Source of the DNA: Pokkaliibacter sp. MBI-7
Lineage (GTDB): Bacteria > Pseudomonadota > Gammaproteobacteria > Pseudomonadales > Balneatricaceae
Reading direction: 5' to 3'
Assembly (NCBI RefSeq): GCF_029846635.1
Contig: NZ_JARVTG010000002.1
Span: forward strand, 1,467,501-1,531,500
DNA: 64,000 nt
The notes below the pieces were generated by a model. It saw nothing but the letters and a program-made list of their open reading frames with translations. It was not told the origin of the DNA and did not search any database. This document shows, in pieces, positions 1-7,809 of this stretch (position 1 is its first letter; the number at the start of each line of letters is the position of its first letter). Both the position numbers and the translations under genes were made by a program.

Positions 1-426
1 TCACACATTGGCTTCAGTTCAATCTACCCCGACGAAACCGACAAAAGTGCGTGCCACTTCTGTTACAGGCAGTGCGCTATTATCGGCGCCTCGGCATTCG
101 TCTCGTGCGCGTGCTGACAGACAATGGCGCGTGCTATCAATCCCGGCACTTCCATCGGCTGTGCATACGTTTGAACCTCCGCCACTATCGAACCAAACCT
201 TATACGCCACGCACGAATAGCAAGGCGGAGGTTTTATCCAGACGGCGCTGCGTGAGTGGACTTATGCCCGCTCCTATGAATCCTCAGAGCTCATTGGCCG
301 CTGTGGCTTCATCAGTACAACTGGCATCGTCCTCATGCCAGCTTGCACTATCAGCCTCCAGTCAACCGGCCTCCTCTACTGAACAACGTGGTAGGTTTAC
401 ACAGCCAGGGGCGCACAAGCAGCTGA
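1..426 (+). pseudogene. IS481-family transposase, frameshifted and cut by the window edge
   Basis: The conceptual protein carries the catalytic core of an IS481-type DDE transposase: RVLTDNGACY around 110-140 holds the second catalytic Asp, and TKPYTPRTNSKAE around 200-235 is the conserved block before the catalytic Glu. The reading frame changes several times. Frame 1 reads HIGFSSIYPDET up to about 57, frame 3 carries the core to about 235, and later frames give FIQTALREWTYARSYES and finally YNWHRPHASLHYQPP, ending at TGA 424-426. The order and wording match one ancestral protein, so this is a decayed copy and not several genes. The 5' end lies outside the window. I could not find a terminal inverted repeat. 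Confidence 0.85.
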
Positions 427-735
427 TACCCGCCAGCACCTGAAAGAGACGATCCCGTCCGACGCGAGATCACTGATCGATGTAGTAATTAATGCAGCTC
501 GCGCGCTCCCAGGCGTGATTGCGCTGGTAGTAGACCTGTGGCGGCTGATCCCAAAAAATGGTTCTTCGCTGATTCTGGGGAAGAGCAGATTGACAGTCAG
601 GGAAGTGAGTAGATTGGTAGTCGCCAAACACACCAACACCCTCTCCCTGCTATCGCCATGCATCCTATTGACTTTACCGTTTTCTAGCCAAGCTGCGACG
701 TCGTCACCTCTCACTCTGTCACTGAAAATACGCTG
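427..735. other. Unresolved stretch between two dead insertion sequences
   Basis: This segment lies between the IS481 and ISL3 remnants. It has open frames on both strands, but none gives a family I recognise. One minus-strand frame reads QVYYQRNHAWERA near 515-550 and is soon interrupted by a stop. It may be debris of a third element. I see no repeat or terminator in it. Confidence 0.4.
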
Positions 736-1338
736 CTGATTGAACTGTCGCCTCAGGTCGGCTGCCTGTACTGTGGGCGTGTAGACGTGTGGACGTGTGG
801 GCGAGCACATCGACTGGCTGGAAGGCGCCTCCCGTCTGACTCGCCGTTTGCAGAGCTGGCTTGAAGAGTTGCTACGCATACAGCCTGTCAGCCAAATGAC
901 CGGTTTGCACTGGCATACCCTCAGGCCCTCGATTAACGCCGTCTGGAAACGGACATCGATACCTTCGAGCCGGGCAAGGTACGCCGTCTGGTCATGGATG
1001 AATTCGCTCTGCACAAAGGTCATCGCTATGCCACGGTGATCATGGATGCCGGGCGAAAGCGTGTGCTATGAGTGGGTCATGGCGACAGCTGTGAGGCCAT
1101 CTGTCCCTTCTTCCAGGTGCTTGGCAAGCACTGCAAGCACACCGAAGCGGTCGCGATGGACATGAATACGGCTTTTGATCTGGAAGTGAAGCGGCACGAC
1201 CCTCGAACCGAAGTGGTGTACGACTTGTTTCATGTGGTGGCGCGCTACGGTCGTGACGTGATCGCTCACATTCGCATCGGCCAGGCCATACTTAAGATAA
1301 AAGCCAAGGGGCGTGTCAATTATCCGTTGTTGCGGTAG
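736..1338 (+). pseudogene. ISL3-family transposase remnant
   Basis: Fragments in order match an ISL3-type transposase. IELSPQVGCLYCGR at 738-780 is probably the N-terminal zinc-binding part. HIDWLEGASRLTRRLQ follows at 803-850. VMDEFALHKGHRYATVIMDAGRKRVL at about 991-1068 holds the first catalytic Asp, and EAVAMDMNTAF with VVYDLFHVVARYGRDVI at 1141-1263 holds the second. There are frame changes near 780-800 and 930-960, and an in-frame TGA at 1069-1071 stands where the family has Trp (VLWVG). The match ends at about 1270 and the frame stops at 1338, so the C-terminal third is missing. The element cannot encode an active transposase. Confidence 0.85.
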
Positions 1339-1472
1339 TAAAAGTTTTTGACAAAGTTTTGGGGAGAATCGAAGCAGATTGTTTTATCAACTTTTCGCGG
1401 CAGATGGCATACCAAAATAAGCTAAATCAAACAGGATGAACACACTCTCCATTCTTTGGCATGGCAACCTGA

Positions 1473-1500
1473 AAGGTCCTCACCCGTAGGTGAAGACCTT
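1473..1500. terminator. Hairpin downstream of tal
   Basis: An inverted repeat pairs AAGGTCCTCACC with GGTGAAGACCTT (one mismatch) around a 4-base loop. It lies 56 bases past the tal stop codon, in the minus direction. On the minus strand it is followed only by TTTCAGG, so it is a weak intrinsic terminator or an RNA 3' end. Confidence 0.5.
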
Positions 1501-1555
1501 ATCAGCTCTCAGTAACCGAAGCCCCATACCGGTTCTATCTAAAAGTCAGCAGCGA

Positions 1556-2515
1556 TCAGCCAACCAGACGCTCACTCAACATTTTTTCCAGCTTGTTCTG
1601 ATCAACAGCAAACAGGCGAATGCCTTCAGCCAGCTTTTCAGTGGCCATAGCATCTTCGTTGTGCAGCCAGCGGAACTCAGCCTCTGACAAAGCCTGGGGT
1701 TTGTCGGCACTGGCAGCCTGAGCGTGCAGACGTACCTGAAGATCACCTTCACTGGCTGATAGCTCTTCGAGCAGGTTGGGGCTGATAGTCAGGCGATCAC
1801 AGCCTGCCAGCGCAATGATTTCCCCGATGTTACGGAAGCTCGCGCCCATGACGATGGTGTGATAACCATGACGCTTATAGTAGTTAAAGATATCACTGAC
1901 AGAGACGACACCAGGCTCTTCTTCAGGTGCGTAGTCGGTGCCAGGGTTTTGCTTCTTGAACCAGTCCAGAATGCGGCCAACAAACGGAGAGATCAGAAAT
2001 ACGCCCGATTCAGCACAGGCACGCGCCTGCGCAAAGCTGAACAGCAGGGTCAGGTTGCAGTTGATACCTTCCTTTTCCAGAATCTCAGCCGCTTTGATGC
2101 CTTCCCATGTAGAAGCAATCTTGATCAGCACACGCTCACGGCCGATGCCAGCGTCTTCATAAAGCTTGATCAGCTTACGAGCCTTGGTCAGTGTTTTCTC
2201 GGTATCAAAGGAAAGGCGGGCATCCACTTCGGTAGAAACACGGCCCGGGATGTGCTTGAGGATTTCCATACCAAGGCTGACCACCAGTTTGTCGGCGGTA
2301 TTGTCCAGCAGGGTAGCCTGATCACCACCCTGCTGCTTGGCCCAGGCAACAGCGGTGCTGATCAGCGACTCAGCCAGTGGCTGGCCCATGGCCTTGAGTA
2401 CCAGAGATGGATTGGTGGTGGCATCGATTGGCTGGAAAGCCTGAATAGCTGCAAGGTCACCGGTATCGGCGACGACAGTGGTAACGTTACTCAGTTGTTG
2501 CAGAAGCGTAGCCAT
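1556..2515 (-). CDS. tal: Transaldolase (TalB type)
   Basis: Transaldolase moves a dihydroxyacetone unit between sedoheptulose-7-phosphate and glyceraldehyde-3-phosphate in the non-oxidative pentose phosphate pathway, in the cytoplasm. The 319-residue product has the length of the E. coli TalB group. The Schiff-base lysine is Lys132 in VLIKIASTWEG, and Asp17 and Glu96 fall at the same positions as the catalytic residues of TalB. NLTLLFSFAQA near 156 is also diagnostic. The start is supported by GAGGG just upstream. The gene stands alone, between the IS graveyard and a long intergenic region. A 7-bp hairpin lies in its leader at 2537-2555. Confidence 0.97.
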   Translation of the reverse strand: MATLLQQLSNVTTVVADTGDLAAIQAFQPIDATTNPSLVLKAMGQPLAESLISTAVAWAKQQGGDQATLLDNTADKLVVSLGMEILKHIPGRVSTEVDARLSFDTEKTLTKARKLIKLYEDAGIGRERVLIKIASTWEGIKAAEILEKEGINCNLTLLFSFAQARACAESGVFLISPFVGRILDWFKKQNPGTDYAPEEEPGVVSVSDIFNYYKRHGYHTIVMGASFRNIGEIIALAGCDRLTISPNLLEELSASEGDLQVRLHAQAASADKPQALSEAEFRWLHNEDAMATEKLAEGIRLFAVDQNKLEKMLSERLVG

Positions 2516-2536
2516 ATTCCCTCACGCAAAATACGA

Positions 2537-2555
2537 CAGACGGCGAGTCCGTCTG
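2537..2555 (-). promoter_or_regulatory. Hairpin in the tal leader
   Basis: CAGACGG and CCGTCTG form a 7-bp stem with a 5-base loop, 22 bases before the tal start codon. It could affect tal translation or mRNA stability. This is inference from structure only. Confidence 0.4.
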
Positions 2556-2716
2556 GCTGACGGTGCTCAGGAGTGTCAAATCAGAAGATTTGCCCACCGC
2601 TGTAACCAGTGCGCCGATTATGCACCAGCCCCGACATATGATCACGGGGAAATAACGATATGGTTACAGACGGCAGCACAAGCACTAACAAAGGCAAAAC
2701 AACACACCAGATAAGG

Positions 2717-2742
2717 AAAAACCCGCTGGGAGGCGGGTTTTT
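2717..2742. terminator. Bidirectional rho-independent terminator
   Basis: An A-run plus ACCCGC pairs with GCGGGT plus a T-run around the loop TGGGAG. Both strands end in Ts, so it can stop transcription in either direction. No gene ends next to it on either strand, so it may close an untranslated RNA or mark a deleted gene. Confidence 0.75.
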
Positions 2743-3146
2743 GAGGGTAAAACAAAGTCGGTGGTATGCGCTGAACCGCTGAATCAAGTAACGCTATCAG
2801 AAAGCACGGGAACTGATAGTCAAATGCAATCAATGTGCGAGGTATTGATTGAACAGTAAAAATAAAGTGATTCAGTTGCAGCGATAGTTAGTCAAATTCG
2901 TTTCGAGATACTGGTCCACCAGACATCGTTTTGGTGTCTGTTGCTGCAAATGCGGCATCCTTTTCCTCATCTTTCACAACGACATGGCATTTTCCATTTA
3001 TGCCGTGTAACAAGTGTACTCTGGGCGTCTTTTTTGTCAATTTGCGACAACATTGTCAGGCCAGTGCAATTACCTGTTTCCGCACCTGAACGAAGGGATT
3101 GTTTCAGCTATCGGACAGTCACAACACATCGTACGCAATAATAAAA

Positions 3147-3164
3147 TTTTCGTTTGAAACAAAA
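3147..3164. promoter_or_regulatory. Possible DeoR/GlpR-type operator
   Basis: TTTTCGTTTGAAACAAAA is a near-perfect dyad (one mismatched pair). Its TTTCGTTT half resembles half-sites reported for GlpR/DeoR-family repressors. It lies about 95 bases upstream of the HAD phosphatase gene, and a DeoR-family gene follows at 4357. The link to that regulator is inference. Confidence 0.4.
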
Positions 3165-3200
3165 TAAAACCACCACAACGCGCGAATGAAGAACTACAAT

Positions 3201-3216
3201 ATGAAACATATTTCAT
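3201..3216. promoter_or_regulatory. ATGAAA-N4-TTTCAT dyad upstream of the HAD gene
   Basis: A perfect 6-base inverted repeat with a 4-base spacer lies 44 bases before the HAD start codon, where an operator or promoter element would sit. No matching regulator is identified. Confidence 0.35.
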
Positions 3217-3259
3217 CCAGATCACGCCCTTTCATCGCCTACCAGTAAGGAACTCAACC

Positions 3260-4048
3260 ATGATGAGACCAGGAGGGTTGCCGGAGACTCTGCCCTTTTT
3301 GCCTCGTTACCTGTTCACTGATGTGGACGACACCCTGACGTGGCAGGGCCGCCTGCCCGCTGAGACTTACTCCGCGATGGAAAACCTGCAGCAGGCAGGC
3401 GTGAAAATTATCCCTGTGACCGGCGCCTGCTCTGGATGGTGCGACTGCATGATTCGCACCTGGCCTATTGCCGCTGTAATAGGTGAAAACGGCGCATTCT
3501 GGATTCAGAAGGATCAGCAGGGGCGCCTGCAGCAGCGCTTCCGCTTACCCTTTTCAGAGCGCTCCCAGAATCGATCACAGCTTGAACAACTGATCGAGAA
3601 TATTGCCAGAGAGTTACCCCAGGCCAGACTGACCCAGGATCATCCTTATCGGTTGACGGATATTGCATACGATATTGGTCAGGATGAACGGCTCGCCAAT
3701 AGCGATTTAGACAGGCTACTCGCACTCATTCGTCTTTCACCAGCGTCAGTAAGAGTCAGCTCGATTCACGTCAATATCTGGATGGGAGCCTATGACAAAG
3801 CCTCCAGTGCGCTGGCCTGGCTAGAGCAGGAACAGCATTTGAGTCACGAAAAAGCACTGGCGCAGAGCATATTCATCGGCGACTCACCCAATGATGCCAA
3901 CATGTTTTCGGTCTTCCCTCACACGGTAGGCGTCGCCAATATCCAGCGTTTCCTGACTACACTCAATCCACCACCGCGCTATATCACCTTTAACCCCGGT
4001 GGATACGGGTTTGTCGAACTGGCAGATACTGTTCTGCGGAGTCTGTAG
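3260..4048 (+). CDS. HAD-superfamily phosphatase, class IIB-like
   Basis: This is a predicted cytoplasmic phosphatase of 262 residues. All four HAD motifs are visible: DVDDT at 21-25 (nucleophile Asp21, acid Asp23), Thr54 in IPVTGACSG, Lys180, and GDSPND at 207-212 for magnesium. The insertion between motifs II and III suggests a type II cap, as in sugar-phosphate and mannosyl-phosphoglycerate phosphatases. The substrate is not deducible. AAGGA about ten bases upstream supports the start, though Met2 is equally possible. The DeoR regulator and EEP phosphodiesterase that follow suggest a role in catabolism of a phosphorylated carbon source. That is inference from context. Confidence 0.85.
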   Translation: MMRPGGLPETLPFLPRYLFTDVDDTLTWQGRLPAETYSAMENLQQAGVKIIPVTGACSGWCDCMIRTWPIAAVIGENGAFWIQKDQQGRLQQRFRLPFSERSQNRSQLEQLIENIARELPQARLTQDHPYRLTDIAYDIGQDERLANSDLDRLLALIRLSPASVRVSSIHVNIWMGAYDKASSALAWLEQEQHLSHEKALAQSIFIGDSPNDANMFSVFPHTVGVANIQRFLTTLNPPPRYITFNPGGYGFVELADTVLRSL

Positions 4049-4356
4049 AGAACCTGGCACTATGAATCTCGATTTAGTACAGCCTAAAGCCAAAGATTCA
4101 TCATTTCGACGCAAAAGGGTAATAGGTTTACAACGTGGTGAATCCGATATCCAATACGGCCAGACGTGCCACAATGCCTCAGCTAAGCGCGAAGTACGGG
4201 TTGCCTGTCAGCGCACGCAGCTGTTGGCAGTGACATGGAATGTAAAGCGGTGAGTGGAGGGATCGACCTCACCATGCGAATGAGCGCACTGGCCTGTGAA
4301 ACGAATCATATGACATTGGCTGCCCAGGCAAGCGATGTACTCAGGAGATGCGATCT
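4049..4356. other. 308-base gap between the HAD gene and the deoR-type gene
   Basis: No gene is supported. Short frames exist on both strands without recognisable domains. In related bacteria, genes for an ABC transporter often accompany such regulators, but nothing here resembles one. The leader of the DeoR-type gene, with its AGGAG at 4343-4347, ends this stretch. Confidence 0.5.
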
Positions 4357-5157
4357 ATGGGGTTGTCTTCTAGACAAAAAAAGATTCTGGACTGGTTACA
4401 ACAGACGGGTGGAACACTTTCCAGCGGTACTATTACCGAAGCCTTCGGCGTCTCCGCGCAGACCATACGCAAAGATCTCAATGAATTAAGCGATCAGGGT
4501 CTGGTCAAGCGTGTACACGGTGGCATTACCCTGCCCACTACGAACCGCAACCTGTCTTTCAGTAATCGTCAGGTTATGAATCTGGGTGCCAAACAGGCTA
4601 TTGCCAAGGCAATAGTAGACAGCCTGCCGGAAGGTTCCAGCGTATTTCTCGGCATCGGTACTACACCCCAGCAGATTGCGCTGGCCATGGTAGATCACCC
4701 CGGCCTGATCGTTGTGACCAACAACCTCAACGTCGCCCTCACCCTTTGCCACAACCCTCGCATCGAAACCTTGCTGGCCGGCGGCAGAGTACGTCCGGAT
4801 GACCAGGACATCATGGGCGAAGACACCACTCGCTTCTTTCGACGATTCCGCATCAACTATGGCATTTTCGGCGTTGGGGGAATCGGTGCCGACGGCACAC
4901 TGGTCGACTTCTCTCCTGAAGAGTCGCATCTGTCTCAATCCATTATCGCCAACAGCGAGAAACGTATTCTGGTCGCCGATGCCAGCAAATATTTGCGCAA
5001 TGCACCGGTGATCAGCAGTCATCTGAACGAAGTGGACGAGTTTTTTACCGACTATCTGCCCGCCCCGCTACGCGCCCTGTGTGAGACTGAATCCGTGCCA
5101 GTGATTGAATGCCTGCCACAATCCGAGCTGGCCTCCTCGCTTTCAACTGCTGAATGA
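4357..5157 (+). CDS. DeoR/GlpR-family transcriptional repressor
   Basis: The 266-residue protein has an N-terminal DeoR helix-turn-helix at about 5-55 (GTITEAFGVSAQTIRKDL with LVKRVHGG) and a C-terminal sensor domain. The sensor has LGIGTTPQQIA, VVTNNLNVA and LLAGGRVRPDD, the phosphosugar-binding signature of DeoRC. Family members repress catabolic operons and are released by a phosphorylated sugar or polyol. I place the start at ATG 4357 because AGGAG 4343-4347 is nine bases upstream. The ATG at 4348 would abut the ribosome-binding site. The likely targets are its own neighbours, given the dyad at 3147-3164. Confidence 0.9.
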   Translation: MGLSSRQKKILDWLQQTGGTLSSGTITEAFGVSAQTIRKDLNELSDQGLVKRVHGGITLPTTNRNLSFSNRQVMNLGAKQAIAKAIVDSLPEGSSVFLGIGTTPQQIALAMVDHPGLIVVTNNLNVALTLCHNPRIETLLAGGRVRPDDQDIMGEDTTRFFRRFRINYGIFGVGGIGADGTLVDFSPEESHLSQSIIANSEKRILVADASKYLRNAPVISSHLNEVDEFFTDYLPAPLRALCETESVPVIECLPQSELASSLSTAE

Positions 5158-5173
5158 CAGGGTCATCGAACAG

Positions 5174-6010
5174 ATGAAGATTCTTACCTGGAATATCCAA
5201 TGTGGTCTCGGTTGCGACGGGCAAATCAGACTGGATCGCATCATTGAAGAGGCGAAAGCCTTTGCTGCCGATGTGCTGTGCCTGCAAGAAGTGGCAAGAC
5301 ACTTTCCCGAGTACTGCCATGCGCAGCAACCAGACCAGTTATCAGCCATCACTGAAGCTTTCACTGACTATGTGCCATTTTGGGGAGCGGCCATCAACTG
5401 GCCGGGCGAAGGTGGCAGCAGGCGCGAATTTGGTAACCTCACACTGGTGCGCCAGCCTCTGGCTCTGGATGGCCGCATCCATACTCTGCCTATGCCACCC
5501 GCCCACGGCGTCAAGCAGATGCCACGCTGTGCAGTGGAAGCCATAGTGCAAATACCCGAATCAACCCGATCACTGCGGATCATTAACACTCATCTGGCAT
5601 TCCATAGCCAGGCCGAACGTCGGGCACAGATTGGCTATCTGCTTGATTGGGAGCACAGCATCAGGCAGTGGAACGAAGCTCCCTGTGCCACTGCTCAGGG
5701 CTCCTATCAATTTCCTCCCCGACCGCTGGCCAGCATGTTGTGTGGCGATCTGAACCTTGCCGAGACCAGTGACGACTACCAATGGCTGCTACAGCAGCGT
5801 TTCTGGCTGGATGCCTGGCATCTGCTGCACCCGGAAAGCGCACACGCCCCTACCTGTGGTGTTCATGATGCTGACCAATGGCCTGAAGGCCCGCATTGCC
5901 GTGACTTTGCCCTGGTCAGTGAAGCTCTGGCCAGCTGGATCAAGGCCATTGAAGTCGATATCACGACAGCCAGCTCCGATCACCAACCCCTGCTGGTCAC
6001 CTTGGCCTGA
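5174..6010 (+). CDS. Endonuclease/exonuclease/phosphatase (EEP) family hydrolase
   Basis: This 278-residue protein has the ordered EEP motifs: TWNIQCG with Asn7, CLQEV with Glu39, NTHLAFHS near 143, CGDLNL near 194, and SDHQPL near 267 for the final Asp-His pair. EEP enzymes cleave phosphodiester or phosphomonoester bonds in nucleic acids, inositol phosphates or phospholipids. The start at ATG 5174 (MKILTWNI) fits the family, and an earlier in-frame ATG would extend into the deoR-type gene. The gap to that gene is 16 bases, so the two are probably one operon. Context favours a small-molecule phosphodiesterase over a DNA-repair nuclease. Confidence 0.87.
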   Translation: MKILTWNIQCGLGCDGQIRLDRIIEEAKAFAADVLCLQEVARHFPEYCHAQQPDQLSAITEAFTDYVPFWGAAINWPGEGGSRREFGNLTLVRQPLALDGRIHTLPMPPAHGVKQMPRCAVEAIVQIPESTRSLRIINTHLAFHSQAERRAQIGYLLDWEHSIRQWNEAPCATAQGSYQFPPRPLASMLCGDLNLAETSDDYQWLLQQRFWLDAWHLLHPESAHAPTCGVHDADQWPEGPHCRDFALVSEALASWIKAIEVDITTASSDHQPLLVTLA

Positions 6011-6032
6011 GTCAACAGGCCAACCCAGGCAC

Positions 6033-6116
6033 GCTGGGATGCTGGGATGCTGGGATGCTGGGATGCTGGGATGCTGGGATGCTGGGATGCTGGGATGCTG
6101 GGATGCTGGGATGCTG
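6033..6116 (+). repeat. Tandem repeat of GCTGGGAT, ten full copies plus half
   Basis: Ten perfect 8-base units start at 6033, 6041, 6049, 6057, 6065, 6073, 6081, 6089, 6097 and 6105, followed by GCTG at 6113-6116. The tract lies 22 bases after the EEP gene stop and 44 bases before the lipoprotein ATG. Each three units encode eight residues (MLGCWDAG), and one frame runs open from the repeat into the lipoprotein. Because 8 is not a multiple of 3, gain or loss of a unit changes that frame. Perfect short repeats of this length mutate readily by slippage. Confidence 0.97.
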
Positions 6117-6160
6117 AAAACCGATTAAATTCATACCTCAAGGAAGGAATTACACTCAAT

Positions 6161-6988
6161 ATGGATACTTCACATCAATCCGCCACGAAGGCATCAATAG
6201 CGCCATTCGCCGTTACGATACTGGGCACAGCGTTATTTCTGGCAATGGCAGGCTGCGCTCCGCAGCAAAAGGCGGTTACCACCGCGCTGTCTTCACCCAT
6301 GTCGCTGGAAAAAGCGCTGGTTGAACCGGCACAGGTGGAAGAGGCCATCGGGCTGGAGAAACAGCTCAACAGTCGCACCGATGAAGCCATTCCCTCTGGC
6401 GAAAACTGGTTCAAAGTACTGCCGGGCACCATTCCCGTCATCATCACCGCCCCTCATGCCACACGGCCCTGGCGAGAAGGGAAAAGACGTTTTTCTGACG
6501 GGGGAGGTACAGCATCGCTGGCAGTACTGCTGCATGAGCTGACGGGCGCAACTGTCATCTACACCACGTACGAGGGGCCTTCAGACCCCAACTATTACGA
6601 CGACAACGCATTTAAGGAACAACTGGCACAGCTCATCGCCCTTAACAAGCCCCGTATGGTGCTGGATATTCACGGTAGCCATGCTTACCGCTCTTACGAT
6701 GTGGATGTTGGCACAATGAATGGAGAATCCCTGCAGGGTGAAGATAAGCTGCTGTCAGACCTGGTTCAGCGCTTGCATCAGGACGGCATTTTCAGCCTTT
6801 CGGGTAACCGTTTTCCTGCTGCAAAAAACGCTACCATCACCCGCTTCAGCCATCAGCATGGTGTACCTGCTATCCAACTGGAGATCAACTCCACCTATGT
6901 CATGCCTTCTTCAGGCAATCTTGAGGCGCAGCGCTTTTCAAGACTGGCTCAGGCGCTGGCTCGCTACATACAGGACATCAGCCACTGA
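6161..6988 (+). CDS. N-formylglutamate-amidohydrolase-like lipoprotein
   Basis: The 275-residue product begins with a lipoprotein signal (hydrophobic stretch at about 13-30, lipobox AMAGC with Cys32), so it is exported and lipidated. The mature part resembles the N-formylglutamate amidohydrolase fold. ITAPHATRPW, with a metal-ligand His, lies early. VLDIHGSHAYRS comes mid-chain, and a late AIQLEINSTYV block follows the family pattern. Those enzymes are zinc amidohydrolases or peptidases, and the substrate here is unknown. The start is set by AAGGAAGGA at 6140-6148. The same frame is open upstream through the 8-base repeat. It is not a normal cytoplasmic HutG, despite the hut genes 6.5 kb away. 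Confidence 0.7.
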   Translation: MDTSHQSATKASIAPFAVTILGTALFLAMAGCAPQQKAVTTALSSPMSLEKALVEPAQVEEAIGLEKQLNSRTDEAIPSGENWFKVLPGTIPVIITAPHATRPWREGKRRFSDGGGTASLAVLLHELTGATVIYTTYEGPSDPNYYDDNAFKEQLAQLIALNKPRMVLDIHGSHAYRSYDVDVGTMNGESLQGEDKLLSDLVQRLHQDGIFSLSGNRFPAAKNATITRFSHQHGVPAIQLEINSTYVMPSSGNLEAQRFSRLAQALARYIQDISH

Positions 6989-7472
6989 CAGAAGACATGG
7001 CGCGCTGCATAGGCATGCTGGTTTCATTCTTGACCTCACGTAGCGCGAAATTGGAATGCACTTGAGAGATACCTGGCATGCTGAACAGCTTCTGATTCAG
7101 AAAGCGATCATAGGTCGCCATGTCAGGTACCACGATACGCAGCAGATAATCGGAATTGCCAGTCACGGCATAGCATTGCAGGACTTCGGGGAACTGTACG
7201 ATGGCCTCCTCAAACTCCCGGCCGGCATCGGCTGAGTGACGTAACAAAGTGACCGTTACCAGAACACAGAGCCCCTGGTCCAGCGCCTGAGGGTCAAGCA
7301 GAGCCGTGTACTTGCGGATCACTCCCTGCTCTTCCAGCGCTTTGACGCGGCGCCAGCAGGCAGCAGGAGACAGCCCGACCCGGTCTGCCAGCAACTGATT
7401 TTTTATGCGGCCATCCTGCTGCAATTCCGCTAGTATTAGGCGGTCAAATTGATCAAAGGGCAAAAACGACAT
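6978..7472 (-). CDS. Lrp/AsnC-family transcriptional regulator
   Basis: The 164-residue protein has an N-terminal winged helix-turn-helix (FDRLILAELQQDGRIKNQ, then LADRVGLSPAACWRRVKALEEQGVI, about 8-50). A C-terminal RAM ligand-binding domain carries the CYAVTGNSDYLLRIVV signature near 100-115. This family senses amino acids and assembles as octamers or larger. It diverges from the aminotransferase at 7810, a common arrangement in which the regulator controls the amino-acid enzyme. It overlaps the end of the convergent lipoprotein gene by 11 bases. The effector is unknown. Confidence 0.93.
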   Translation of the reverse strand: MSFLPFDQFDRLILAELQQDGRIKNQLLADRVGLSPAACWRRVKALEEQGVIRKYTALLDPQALDQGLCVLVTVTLLRHSADAGREFEEAIVQFPEVLQCYAVTGNSDYLLRIVVPDMATYDRFLNQKLFSMPGISQVHSNFALREVKNETSMPMQRAMSSVSG

Positions 7473-7809
7473 TCCAGCAGACCTCAGGCGAAAGAAAGGT
7501 TATTGTGACTAATACCATCCCTGAGAAAGAATAAACTGTTTCAACCCGTTTTTGTTAAAGAAATAGCAAGCAAATTTCCTGCAGACGTCGTTACAATACA
7601 GCCACGCTAAATCATTTCCTTAAGCGTACCGCTCTTCAGGAGAGCCTGACTTCCATCGCATGATCTGACCAGGCGCCAATCCATTACCTCTGTACGTCAC
7701 AGCCAGTGCAGACTGCCCGGCCACCGAAACAGACCCAAGGTAAAATGGCCTCTCGCCACGAAAGATCAGGCTGATACTCATCATGTCCGACCAACTATAG
7801 AGAATTGCC
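7473..7809. other. 337-base divergent promoter region
   Basis: This region separates the Lrp-type gene (minus) from the aminotransferase (plus) and should hold both promoters and the Lrp binding sites. No coding frame here has family support. AGAGAA ends it as a weak ribosome-binding site for the aminotransferase. I see no clear dyad or terminator. Confidence 0.5.

Larger units (their letters stand above)
2516..3259. other. 744-base intergenic region with hairpins and possible operators
   Basis: No convincing gene is visible. It holds a hairpin in the tal leader at 2537-2555 (CAGACGG/CCGTCTG), a bidirectional terminator at 2717-2742, and two dyads upstream of the HAD gene at 3147-3164 and 3201-3216. 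The short open frames here lack family signatures and ribosome-binding sites. The part from 2750 to 3140 is AT-rich and could hold a small RNA, but I see no clear promoter-terminator pair. Confidence 0.6.

Noticed and set aside
397..1023. Minus-strand 208-codon open frame at the left edge
   Set aside because: It is antisense to two transposase remnants and has no recognisable domain of its own.
6033..6116. CRISPR array
   Set aside because: The units are 8 bases long, perfect and directly adjacent with no spacers, so this is a simple-sequence repeat.
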